Notes under the pieces: model-generated
Databases searched by the model: none
What the model was told of the DNA's origin: nothing
The model's input: only the letters and a program-made list of their open reading frames with translations
Virus record (IMG/VR): IMGVR_UViG_3300028925_002211
Coordinates: 1 to 30,370 of that record
DNA: 30,370 bases
Source of the DNA: a virus
Strand: one strand, 5' to 3'
Shown: positions 1 through 8,046 of the stretch, piece after piece
Layout of the letters: each line of letters opens with the position of its first letter
Position numbering within the stretch: position 1 is the first letter of the stretch
Program-made: the position numbers and the translations under genes

Positions 1-2120
1 CCTGTAGTACTCTCGAACTTAAGACGAACAGACCTACCACGACCACGTAACTTGAGGCGTGTGGTGACTACATCCTCTGGGTAGTTAAAGGTTCCTAAGT
101 CACTCTCATCAGGGATTGGCATATACTTAAGTCTGTATGCTTCCTGAGCAGTACTTGATGGTGTGCTCTTAAAGTCCCAGTAGGCTGACACCTTGCAAGA
201 TGATTCATTGATAGGGCTGTAGCCAGCTACTTCAGAGCCAGTCCAGCCAGTCTCAGTCACACGCATGTATGTAGTTAGGTAAGGAGCAGTCTTCTTCAAC
301 ACCATGTCTCCCATAAACTCGTAGCCAGCTTCAGCATAAGAACTGTAGTCTGCGCTACCCCAGTCTAGGAAGCTGTTGTTTACGAGGCCACCCATAGTCA
401 TCTTGTTTGTGGCACCATCACGGATCAAAAGTACAATCGAAGGTGAGGACGTACCAGTACTAAGGTTACTTAGTTGGGTTGAGATAACATCATCGCCAGC
501 AGAAGTAATAACTTCGTCGCCAACGGATGTAACAATATTGAGCACAGATTCAGTAGCACCAATACCTGTGTAGAAGGCTAGGCCAACAACACAATCTGTA
601 TTAGAGGTCTCATCAGAGATAGTCCAAGGATAGAACGCTTGGATTGCAATATCTAAGACTAGGACTTCATTTATCTTTGCCTCGACTGTCTCACCAGTAC
701 TAGGCCAAGCCCAATATGCACGTTTGTTGATCTTATCGAATACAGAGTGTACCTTCAGCTTAGAGTCTGTAGGGATGTTGTCCCAGAAGGTTTGGATTGT
801 TGGTAGGCTAAGGTTTTGCTCTTTAGCATTACCAGTAGAGGGGTCAAAGGTCATTGTGTGAATGCCGTAGTTAGACCACCAGATAGGTGCCCCATCAGCA
901 TCAATGAACGAATCTGGGGAAGCTATACCAACATCAGAGATTCTACGCACAGAGTACTCAGACGCACGGAAAACACCATCAACACCACTAATAGACCAAA
1001 CGCCATTCTCAGCGAATACGATAAGCATTGAACCAATAGCATATAGCTTCTTGATCCCAACAGCCTCAGCAATCTTAATAACGCCTCCATCAGTGTCTAG
1101 GAGGTCGCTTAGTACCTCTGAGGTAGGGTCGTTACGCTGTAGGCACTCACCAAGGTCTGTGAGGCCCTCTATAAGCCTACTGAACATTATAGTGCTAGCA
1201 TTCTCAGAACTCTGTAGGCCAGAGTAGAATACGCGACCACCAAAGGCTTGTACTGAGTTGAAACGTGAGTCTTCTGTTTCTGTAGCAATAACTAGTCCAG
1301 AAGGTGTAGCACGGTCCTTGTTAAAGAAGTCTAGGATGTAGTGGCCGTTACCAATAAGTGTACTACCAGCAAAGACCTCAGCCCACTCAGCAGCATCAAA
1401 TGCACCAGCAGCAGTCTTACCAGAGTACCAAGGGAGGTTCAGTGGTGGGTGCTCAGTTGCGTTAGCGGCCTTGTAGGTGACAAGTGCAGCAGCACCCTTT
1501 GTGTCTACCCAACCAGCATTCTGTGTGTCGTACTCTCGTCCTACTGTTGGTGTTGCATCACCAGTGTCATACTCAGAGATGTCACCTTGCCAGTCAAAGT
1601 CCCGTGTACGGAAGGAGATTGTAGTGACTGCAATAGTTCCAAGGGCGTTATCACGAGTTACATAGATCGTATCCATAGCAGATGAAGCTACAACAAGTGC
1701 ACCCTCAATGGATGCGAATTGACACTTAGTGTCTGTAACAGATAAGCCAGAGCCAGTCGCTTGATATGTACCAAGGGCAACAGTGTGAGTTAGTAGTGCA
1801 TCAGAATATGGGGCTGTAGCTTTGTTGTAGAAGTATAGGGTTGGACCCTTCTGTACCACAAGGTACTCAAGACCTGACTGACCGCCTACGTTGCTCCACA
1901 GACCAGTGTGCACAATATCTGTGTCACTGATAGTGAAGGTTGATAGGACAGAATTAGTCTCTCTGTCAGCGCCCTTACGACGCCTACGTGAACCATCACG
2001 TCGAAGGTCACAGTTGGATTCGTCTACGGATGCGTCAGGTGGAAACGTAAGTTCACCAGCTTCAGTTACTAGACCCTTTATGAAGGTCGTCACTGGCTTT
2101 TGAGTTAGTTGTTGTGGCAT
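1..2120 (-). CDS. Large tail protein, nozzle/tail tubular protein B-like (3' end outside window)
   Basis: An uninterrupted leftward frame starts at the ATG at 2118-2120 and is still open at the window edge, giving more than 700 residues. The start follows an AAGGAAGGG ribosome-binding site and overlaps the upstream small gene by 59 bases. The N-terminus carries a TFIKGLVTEAG segment followed by a NCDLRRDGSRRRRKG run, an opening I associate with large tail proteins of marine podoviruses. The rest looks beta-rich, with W/G-rich turns such as ENGVWSISG. Its position directly downstream of the tail adaptor matches that of T7 gp12 (tail tubular protein B), which extends the tail tube. The assignment rests on position, size and composition; a tail-spike-like role is a less likely alternative. 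Confidence 0.6.
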   Translation of the reverse strand, partial: MPQQLTQKPVTTFIKGLVTEAGELTFPPDASVDESNCDLRRDGSRRRRKGADRETNSVLSTFTISDTDIVHTGLWSNVGGQSGLEYLVVQKGPTLYFYNKATAPYSDALLTHTVALGTYQATGSGLSVTDTKCQFASIEGALVVASSAMDTIYVTRDNALGTIAVTTISFRTRDFDWQGDISEYDTGDATPTVGREYDTQNAGWVDTKGAAALVTYKAANATEHPPLNLPWYSGKTAAGAFDAAEWAEVFAGSTLIGNGHYILDFFNKDRATPSGLVIATETEDSRFNSVQAFGGRVFYSGLQSSENASTIMFSRLIEGLTDLGECLQRNDPTSEVLSDLLDTDGGVIKIAEAVGIKKLYAIGSMLIVFAENGVWSISGVDGVFRASEYSVRRISDVGIASPDSFIDADGAPIWWSNYGIHTMTFDPSTGNAKEQNLSLPTIQTFWDNIPTDSKLKVHSVFDKINKRAYWAWPSTGETVEAKINEVLVLDIAIQAFYPWTISDETSNTDCVVGLAFYTGIGATESVLNIVTSVGDEVITSAGDDVISTQLSNLSTGTSSPSIVLLIRDGATNKMTMGGLVNNSFLDWGSADYSSYAEAGYEFMGDMVLKKTAPYLTTYMRVTETGWTGSEVAGYSPINESSCKVSAYWDFKSTPSSTAQEAYRLKYMPIPDESDLGTFNYPEDVVTTRLKLRGRGRSVRLKFESTT

Positions 2121-2406
2121 TGGCTTTAGCCCTTCCTTTAGCTAACCGTTTCTTCACCTCAGCATCACTAGAAGCGACTGTCTGTCGGCAATTATTATAA
2201 TACTGTTGGATCGCTTTGTTAGCAACATCAATTCCAGTAAAGTTACCAGCAAGCTCATTAGCTACGCCACCAACATCAGCAGTAATCTTATAGAAGATGA
2301 AACCACCAGCAGCAGGGCTTACTGTAAGCACAGCCATAGACTTCTCAGGACACTTAGCATAAGAACGCTTCTTTGCGTAGTCTACATCAAACTCAACGTT
2401 TACCAT
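2062..2406 (-). CDS. Small virion-operon protein of unknown function
   Basis: The protein has 114 residues. I chose the ATG at 2404-2406 because it has a good AAGGAA site just upstream and an N-terminus of MVNVEFDVDYAKKRSY; a longer reading from 2541 would lie inside the adaptor gene. The middle is Ala/Gly-rich and somewhat hydrophobic (about residues 25-60). The C-terminus is basic then polar (KKRLAKGRAKANATTTNSKA). It overlaps the adaptor gene upstream by 14 bases and the large tail gene downstream by 59 bases, so translation is probably coupled. I recognise no domain. Its location between two tail genes suggests a minor tail or tail-assembly protein, which is inference only. Confidence 0.6.
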   Translation of the reverse strand: MVNVEFDVDYAKKRSYAKCPEKSMAVLTVSPAAGGFIFYKITADVGGVANELAGNFTGIDVANKAIQQYYNNCRQTVASSDAEVKKRLAKGRAKANATTTNSKASDDLHKGSSN

Positions 2407-3133
2407 AAAGATTCCTTTTGTTACTCTGTGTGGTCTTGTGCATGTCGTTTTGCACGTAAGACTTCTGACGACGAGCAGCTTGGTCGATCTTAGGGTCTGG
2501 GCCACCTTTGAATAAAGAGAAGCAAACAGACTTAGATTCATTCACTAAGTACTGGAACATCTCAGCGTCAAGGTCTGGCACATATGCGTCAGAGATACTG
2601 AAGACTGGGATTGTGTAACCCATAACACGAGTCTTAGATGCTATAAGTGTTGTGTCGATACTAACGTCATGTGAGTCCATTACTATGTATTGGTCATCAA
2701 AGGATGTGTAGAAGTTAGGCATCTTGTTGTTGCCAATACGCATCTTAGTACCAGCAACCTTATCACTTACAAGTGTGTAGTTGGTGGAAGGGGAGCCAAG
2801 GCGGCTCAAGAAGTCACGGGGGTCAACGTAAGTGATCTCACGGTACTCAAAAGAGCTATCAGAACTTACGTCATACCACAAACCAGAAACACCCTTAACA
2901 TTGTCAGGGTAGCTGAAGTGTGTTGGGAAGTTAGTGTCTGAGAGAGCATCCAGCTTAATTAGGCTGTGGTGCTCTGGGATTTCACGGGTAGAAACGATGT
3001 TGTAGAACGTATTCTCTACGACATTAGCAATCTGTGCTGCTTCTACTGAGTCTGAGATTGAGTTTACATCCTCTGAGTCTAAGTCAGAGAGGATGTTCTG
3101 GACGATCTCTAGGAGCGTCTTCTTGATAGCCAT
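2393..3133 (-). CDS. Head-tail adaptor / tail tubular protein A-like
   Basis: The protein has 246 residues. The N-terminus (KKTLLEIVQNILSDLDSEDVN) and the following EAAQIANVVENTFYNIV helix match the opening of T7 gp11-like tail tubular A proteins, which form the adaptor ring between portal and tail nozzle. A central beta-rich part (about residues 70-170) leads to a helical C-terminus with FSLFKGGPDPKIDQAARRQK, also typical of the family. It lies between the capsid genes and the large tail protein, as expected for this role. It starts 12 bases downstream of the previous stop, behind an AGGAG site. The family call rests on remembered sequence pattern plus synteny. Confidence 0.75.
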   Translation of the reverse strand: MAIKKTLLEIVQNILSDLDSEDVNSISDSVEAAQIANVVENTFYNIVSTREIPEHHSLIKLDALSDTNFPTHFSYPDNVKGVSGLWYDVSSDSSFEYREITYVDPRDFLSRLGSPSTNYTLVSDKVAGTKMRIGNNKMPNFYTSFDDQYIVMDSHDVSIDTTLIASKTRVMGYTIPVFSISDAYVPDLDAEMFQYLVNESKSVCFSLFKGGPDPKIDQAARRQKSYVQNDMHKTTQSNKRNLYGKR

Positions 3134-3145
3134 TTGGACTACTCC

Positions 3146-3754
3146 TTATACATAGTTCTTAGATTCACGGATGATTAAAATGTCACTAGCAAAGATGTCA
3201 CAAGTACCTGTACCTGTGTAGGTCAAGTAGATGGTGCCACCATTTGTGATGAAGGTTGAACCTGCGAATACGGGGAATGTTACGAGACAGGATTGTTGTG
3301 CACCACTTCTTAGTAGGGGCACAGTAGTTGCAACAATAACACCTAGTCCACCACCAATATCTAGTTCAACTTTAATGTCTGGGCCTGTGCCAGCGTAGTT
3401 CTCAGCTTTGAAACCAATGCGGATGCTGTAGGTATCAAATGCTGCGATAGGGGTAATTTTATGGTTAGTTGTATCCCACATATGACCTGAAGCGCCAATA
3501 TCAGATGGGAGTTTTTGGATTAGGGTTGAGCCGCCATCGTTGGTCCACTTAGTCCGTGCACCTGTAGCAATGTTCTGTGAAGGTGTGCCTACTGTAGTGT
3601 CTGTATCAGCGTGTTGTGACCAGCCTTGGATACGAATCCAACTACCTGAACCTGCTCCATCAGCCACATACTCGGCCCCAGCAACTGCTGTAGCAGCACC
3701 TTTAGGCTCGTGGAGATATGGGTCAGTTAGTACACTATGATTTACGTTTGCCAT
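3146..3754 (-). CDS. Virion structural protein, probable capsid decoration or fibre protein
   Basis: The protein has 202 residues from the ATG at 3754, which has a GGAGG site at ideal spacing; an in-frame ATG four codons upstream (3766) overlaps that site and is less likely. The N-terminus (NHSVLTDPYLHEPKGAATA) is of a kind found in small virion proteins of podoviruses. The C-terminal half (about residues 95-200) is rich in alternating beta strands with Gly/Thr turns, consistent with a jelly-roll-like domain exposed on the capsid. It follows the major capsid gene and a second small Ala-rich protein. The exact role is unknown; decoration protein or head fibre is my best reading. Confidence 0.6.
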   Translation of the reverse strand: MANVNHSVLTDPYLHEPKGAATAVAGAEYVADGAGSGSWIRIQGWSQHADTDTTVGTPSQNIATGARTKWTNDGGSTLIQKLPSDIGASGHMWDTTNHKITPIAAFDTYSIRIGFKAENYAGTGPDIKVELDIGGGLGVIVATTVPLLRSGAQQSCLVTFPVFAGSTFITNGGTIYLTYTGTGTCDIFASDILIIRESKNYV

Positions 3755-3781
3755 ATTGGCCTCCATTTAGTTGTGGGAAGA

Positions 3782-3799
3782 GCGCCCCCGAAGGGACGC
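3782..3799 (-). terminator. TTCG-tetraloop hairpin between two capsid-region genes
   Basis: On the leftward strand GCGTCCC, TTCG, GGGGCGC folds into a seven-pair stem (one G-U) closed by a very stable UUCG loop. It is followed by CTCTTCCC, a poor U-tract, so it may be an attenuator or RNA-processing/stability hairpin rather than a full terminator. It lies in the 53-base gap after the Ala-rich capsid-region gene and could lower expression of the tail genes relative to the capsid genes. Confidence 0.5.
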
Positions 3800-3807
3800 C
3801 CAATAGT

Positions 3808-4260
3808 TTAAACTTCGATGTACGAGATAACTAGTACAGCTTCACCAGCAGTGAAAGTACCTGTGTTAGCAGTAGTGACATAAGCGTCAGCAGCGCCAAC
3901 ACCAGCAGCAACACCAACCAAAGCGCCGTTGCAAACAACAGCAAGGTTAGCAGCAAGTGCAGCAGTAGCTACAGCAGCGTCAATACCGTCAGCGTCGATA
4001 GCTGTACCAGCAGCGTTAGCAAGGCCGAAGTTGATGGATGTACCACCAGCAGCAGCAGTGGTAACAACAAGACGTGCGTCAGTGATGTAAGAACCCGCTG
4101 GGATTGCAACATCATTAGCTGCTACAGTTTTGTCAGCAGTAAGGTCAAGCTTCAACTTGATGTGCTTGATCGGGCTTACAGTAGTGATACCACCGTCTTT
4201 AGCAACACCTTGCTCTTCGTGCATAAGGACGGTAAGACCGTCAGAGTTAGTCCAAGACAT
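3808..4260 (-). CDS. Ala-rich virion protein, probable capsid-associated
   Basis: The protein has 150 residues. It starts with MSWTNSDGLTVLMHEEQGVA, and the remainder is strikingly rich in Ala, Gly, Thr and Val, with beta-strand-like stretches (for example AGEAVLVISYIEV at the C-terminus). It lies immediately downstream of the major capsid gene, with a 23-base gap containing an AGGAG site. Small, abundant capsid-stabilising or decoration proteins are commonly found here, but I recognise no named family. It is followed by the TTCG hairpin. Confidence 0.6.
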   Translation of the reverse strand: MSWTNSDGLTVLMHEEQGVAKDGGITTVSPIKHIKLKLDLTADKTVAANDVAIPAGSYITDARLVVTTAAAGGTSINFGLANAAGTAIDADGIDAAVATAALAANLAVVCNGALVGVAAGVGAADAYVTTANTGTFTAGEAVLVISYIEV

Positions 4261-4283
4261 ATTAAGTCTCCTATTCTTTTAAG

Positions 4284-5246
4284 TTAAACGTTAGTTTTAG
4301 AGATAACACGAACCATGTTCTCTGGACGGTACAGTTTTACACCATAACGAGCAGTAGTCACGAATTCTTGACGTTGGAAGTCTTTGTTATACTCAGTGTC
4401 AACATCAGGAGTCTGACGCCATGCACCAACGAAAGGTGTAGCAGCTTGATCAGCAGAGAAGAACAAGTTGGCTTTACCATTAACAGAGCTAAAGTTGGCA
4501 GCAACATCAGCAGCAGTGTTCAGAGCGCCATCAGTAACGTCCTTCAGGTAGTTAGAAGTATATACGTCAAAACCATAGATGTTGGCGATGAAGTTCATAC
4601 CAGTAGCGATACCAGAAGATACGATACCTTCCCACTTAGGGTTGTTCGCAACAGATGTCAAAGTAGACAATGTGTTCAATGTGAACTCAACTGAAGGATC
4701 AACAATAGCGATAAGGTTACGATCAGGAACGTTAGCTTTCTTAAGAGCGAAACGTGCACGTGCAAAGTCATCAACGTTGATAACCGCGCCAGTACCACCA
4801 GCAGCCCAACGGTGCTCAACACCATCGATAGCTTCGTTAGAGTTGGCAGTAACGCCAGCCTCTGGAGTAGCCAAAGTAGTAGCTTCGAAGTGTGCCATAA
4901 TCGCACGCTCTTGCTCAGGTACAAAACGGCTCATCATTTCAGAAGAGTAGAATGCGTCTTGCATTGCTTTCTTCGTCATGTATGAAGCAGAAGACAAGTA
5001 CTTGTCGATGGTGAATGTGAACTCACCAGTGTCCATCGGACGGTACTCAACAGCAGTGTCTTCAGCGTAGTTGTCAACCTGTGCTTGGCCGATTGAAGGG
5101 ATAGTGAACTGGTCGCCATCAGGGAAGCCATCAAGCATCTTGACGTAGCGCTGGGCCATCATCTCGTCGCGAAGGATGTCTTTTAGTTCTGTTGACCAGA
5201 TTTCTGAGCGAGTTAGCAAGCTCATGTTTGAAGTATTCATAGACAT
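4284..5246 (-). CDS. Major capsid protein
   Basis: The protein has 320 residues, similar in size to T7-like capsid proteins with the HK97 fold. An N-terminal arm (LLTRSEIWSTELKDILRDEM) leads to FPDGDQFTIPSIGQ and a DTGEFTFTIDKYLSSASYMT strand, which resemble the E-loop and P-domain start of podovirus capsid proteins. A central NVPDRNLIAIVDPSVEFTL segment and a C-terminal FVTTARYGVKLYRPENMVRV strand complete the pattern. It sits directly after the scaffold gene, the usual order. An AGGAG site precedes the chosen ATG; in-frame ATGs at codons 3 and 8 are less well placed. Confidence 0.88.
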   Translation of the reverse strand: MSMNTSNMSLLTRSEIWSTELKDILRDEMMAQRYVKMLDGFPDGDQFTIPSIGQAQVDNYAEDTAVEYRPMDTGEFTFTIDKYLSSASYMTKKAMQDAFYSSEMMSRFVPEQERAIMAHFEATTLATPEAGVTANSNEAIDGVEHRWAAGGTGAVINVDDFARARFALKKANVPDRNLIAIVDPSVEFTLNTLSTLTSVANNPKWEGIVSSGIATGMNFIANIYGFDVYTSNYLKDVTDGALNTAADVAANFSSVNGKANLFFSADQAATPFVGAWRQTPDVDTEYNKDFQRQEFVTTARYGVKLYRPENMVRVISKTNV

Positions 5247-5275
5247 TTTAATTGTCTCCTAAAGATATGTTGATT

Positions 5276-6061
5276 TTACGCACCAAACTTAGAACCAAGG
5301 CGTTGTTTATCTTCCAGCAGTTGCTGTTGAACCTTGGGTGTGTAGTACGCGTTCTTGTTTTCACGGCGTAGTTGGCTGTAGTATGCCCAATCACGTTGGC
5401 CCGTGTTCTGGTAGTTAACCCCCTCAGTACGGATACTAGTGTGGGCCAAAGACTTAGCAGGAACTTTGTTCTCACCAAGTAATGCAAAGAAAGCTGATGG
5501 GGACTCTTTAGCGAGGTCTTCAATCCGCTCAAGTGTCATTCCAAGTTCTTGTGCTTTCTTCTGGACAGTAGCATTGGCCTCTGTGCCGTAGAGTTCCTCT
5601 AGCTGTGTTACCACAACAGAAAGGTTTTGATCTACGGTAGCTTTAGCTTCGCGTTCCGTCAGGGTCTTCTCAACAAGGCTCTTTAGTGTTTCGTCATCCA
5701 CAGACTGATTGGTATTATCATCTGCGTATGTTCCACTTTCATTATTATTATTGGACTCTACAGTGTTGCCGACAGTGGGATTCGGTGCCTTTTGCTGTAG
5801 TTGGGTTAGAAGTTGTGACGCATAGTCTTGCTTACCAAGGTCTTCCCGCATTTGTGCGAGTTGTTCCTCAAGGGTTTTGACGTAGGCATCAGCCTCCAGC
5901 TTACCCTTAGCAATGACTTCTGGGTCTCCCCACTTCTCACCGCGTGTCTCTACGAGCTTACTTACAAAAGATTCCTGTGGTGGGGTTTCTTGTGTGGTAG
6001 CCTCGGTAGCCACAGCCTCCTCGGTTGGAGCTTCTGTTGGCTTATCTTCAAAAATAGACAT
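5276..6061 (-). CDS. Capsid assembly scaffold protein
   Basis: The protein has 261 residues, is strongly acidic at its N-terminus (Glu/Thr/Ala-rich, about residues 1-32) and largely helical, with charged coiled-coil-like stretches (TLEEQLAQMREDLG, about residues 63-76). A polar Asn-rich linker lies near residues 95-115. The C-terminus is helical and basic (QQLLEDKQRLGSKFGA), the usual region by which scaffolds bind capsid protein. Its position between portal and major capsid genes is the standard place for scaffold. The protein would fill the procapsid and leave before or during DNA packaging. Confidence 0.8.
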   Translation of the reverse strand: MSIFEDKPTEAPTEEAVATEATTQETPPQESFVSKLVETRGEKWGDPEVIAKGKLEADAYVKTLEEQLAQMREDLGKQDYASQLLTQLQQKAPNPTVGNTVESNNNNESGTYADDNTNQSVDDETLKSLVEKTLTEREAKATVDQNLSVVVTQLEELYGTEANATVQKKAQELGMTLERIEDLAKESPSAFFALLGENKVPAKSLAHTSIRTEGVNYQNTGQRDWAYYSQLRRENKNAYYTPKVQQQLLEDKQRLGSKFGA

Positions 6062-6304
6062 TTATTTACCTTCGGTTAGGTTAATGGTTTTCAGGATGTC
6101 GTCGAGAACAGCATTATACTCATTCGCGGCGATTTGTCTTAGCTCCCAGTTGGGAACATCGTAGTCCCGAATGCAATCCTTTTTACGGTAGTGCTTTTCG
6201 AGAATTTCTCTGAGGTCATCAAAGGCGTTACGGTAGGCCAAAACTTCAGCCTTCCGTTGCTCTTTCTTTTCCCCAGTTAAACCTTTGATCCAGTGTGTGT
6301 GCAT
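6062..6304 (-). CDS. Small protein between portal and scaffold, function unknown
   Basis: The protein has 80 residues, is charged and probably mostly helical, with KKEQRKAEVLAYRNAFDDL in the first half and ELRQIAANEYNAVLDDILKT in the second. It begins at the last base of the portal gene (1-base overlap) and its stop directly precedes the scaffold ATG, so it is tightly coupled to both. Small proteins in this position are common in marine podoviruses; no function is assigned. Confidence 0.65.
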   Translation of the reverse strand: MHTHWIKGLTGEKKEQRKAEVLAYRNAFDDLREILEKHYRKKDCIRDYDVPNWELRQIAANEYNAVLDDILKTINLTEGK

Positions 6305-8046
6305 TAGCGTCCTTGCTCCGCAGCTATCTCCAGACTCTCCATGTTATCTGCTTCAGCATCTTGTGATGCTTGCTGAGTCTCAAGTTGTTCTGCAATGCTA
6401 ATGTTCTCACCGAACAGTTTAGCTTCACCAAGCTCTTCTGCCAAGATACGAGCCATCTCCTTACCCGACATGTGTGGGGCAATGGTTGGGTCTTGTGCCT
6501 TGATCTGAGCAAGTTGTGTGATGCTTTGTACACGACGAGCACGTTCAGCAAAGTGACGTGCACCAATAGGAGAGATACGACCACTACCAACAATATCCGA
6601 CTTTTGGATTGTTGTGAAGAACTCTTCTCCAGTGGACTCATCAGTAACCTTGATGTCTTCGAGTACTTGCAAGTTCCTACGACCAACCTCAAGCATAGTG
6701 TTGAGTACTGGCTCTAGGAACATACGTTCGAAGTGTGCAGCTTTGTGTTCGAAGATGCGTGAGGATGCGTTCTGCAACGACTGAACCTCAAATGCTGTCT
6801 TCTCACCAGCAGTACGGATACCCATAGCTTGCTTAGGTGCGCCAGCCATCTCTTCCATCTTCTGCTCAATCATCTGGATTTGCATGTCTGCTTGTAGTGC
6901 AGTAGCATCTGGTCGTAGATAATCTACATCACCTTCTTCACCAAGATAAATACGTGCAGCAGGTTCGAAGTCAAAGTCTTCAACGTCACCACGAATCTTC
7001 ATGATTGGGTAAGCGATCTGATCGAACACGTCAGCCTTAAGGTTTTCTAGGTGGTCGATGCGGTATTGCATACCAACAAGGTTATCTAGTGGACCCATAG
7101 CATAAAGGTTGTCAGGACGAGTACGCCAACCAGCGTGGAAGATAGGTGCAACACCAGACCACGAAGGATTCTCTTCGTTGCTTAGTAGATGTGCACGATC
7201 CATGATAGTAATAACGCGGTCCTTCATAAGCTCACCTGACTCGTGGTCAAAGATGTCACCATAGAAGGTTAGGATTTCAACGTAGTCACTTTCGTAATAC
7301 TGTTGGATTGAGTTGAAACCATCAGCTATAAAACCCTGAGACTTATCAGCAGAGAAGTCAGAAGACGCTACAGAGGAACGAGCTTGCATCATCTTGTTGA
7401 ATGCAGCAGCCATTGCTTTGTTAGTAGGGTCTGAGTCGATAGCACGTTTAAGTTCACCAAGAGACTTGATACTACGAATGATCTTAGGAGTGTTCTCGAA
7501 GCTGGCAGCAGCAGGGTTAAACACAATGTCATATGGACTGATGCGGTGCATCTTAGGCCCAATGTACTTTGCTGTAGTACTGCCGTCTTCCTTGTTCGAG
7601 TAGCTCATCTCCCAGTCAACCATAGCGAAACAGTTACCTGTGTGAATCCAATCGACAAGAAGATCAGACACAGTGCTTACGAAGTTACTATGCTTAACCT
7701 TGTTGACCATATAGAACTCAATGGTACGAATCTTTTCTACAGATGACGAATCACGAGATGCAGAATCCCAACGCATCCACTTCTGCTGAGGGAACAACGT
7801 AGCAAAGTAGTTAGCGTGTAGGTTGTCAGCAATCTGTGTTAGCTTAGGTGTAGTTGTTGTGTTGGACCACGGAAGGATAGAGTTACCTGTCGTAGTTGTA
7901 TCTGTAGCATACAAGTAGTCACGAAGTTCCTTGGTTTGTGTCTTCCAAGACTCGCGATACATGTTCCACTCAACCCACTTATCTGCAATCTCAACAGCAA
8001 TGTGGTCTGGGTCAAGCATATGCTCTATGGTAAGTACTTCACTCAT
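6304..8046 (-). CDS. Portal (head-tail connector) protein
   Basis: The protein has 580 residues, in the range of podovirus portals (T7 gp8 is about 536). It has an N-terminal helical segment (EIADKWVEWNMYRESWKTQTKE), the LFPQQKWMRW motif, and the HRISPYDIVFNP segment typical of portal stem/wing regions. A YRIDHLENLKADVFDQI helix and a C-terminal VQSITQLAQIKAQDP region follow. The C-terminal tail is acidic and Gln-rich. It would form the dodecameric ring through which the terminase pumps DNA. It follows the large terminase gene directly, with adjacent stop and start. Confidence 0.85.
   Translation of the reverse strand: MSEVLTIEHMLDPDHIAVEIADKWVEWNMYRESWKTQTKELRDYLYATDTTTTGNSILPWSNTTTTPKLTQIADNLHANYFATLFPQQKWMRWDSASRDSSSVEKIRTIEFYMVNKVKHSNFVSTVSDLLVDWIHTGNCFAMVDWEMSYSNKEDGSTTAKYIGPKMHRISPYDIVFNPAAASFENTPKIIRSIKSLGELKRAIDSDPTNKAMAAAFNKMMQARSSVASSDFSADKSQGFIADGFNSIQQYYESDYVEILTFYGDIFDHESGELMKDRVITIMDRAHLLSNEENPSWSGVAPIFHAGWRTRPDNLYAMGPLDNLVGMQYRIDHLENLKADVFDQIAYPIMKIRGDVEDFDFEPAARIYLGEEGDVDYLRPDATALQADMQIQMIEQKMEEMAGAPKQAMGIRTAGEKTAFEVQSLQNASSRIFEHKAAHFERMFLEPVLNTMLEVGRRNLQVLEDIKVTDESTGEEFFTTIQKSDIVGSGRISPIGARHFAERARRVQSITQLAQIKAQDPTIAPHMSGKEMARILAEELGEAKLFGENISIAEQLETQQASQDAEADNMESLEIAAEQGR

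Noticed and set aside
376-1685. Several rightward open frames of 60-114 codons
   Set aside because: They lie opposite the long leftward tail-protein frame, lack ribosome-binding sites and have composition expected of antisense frames.
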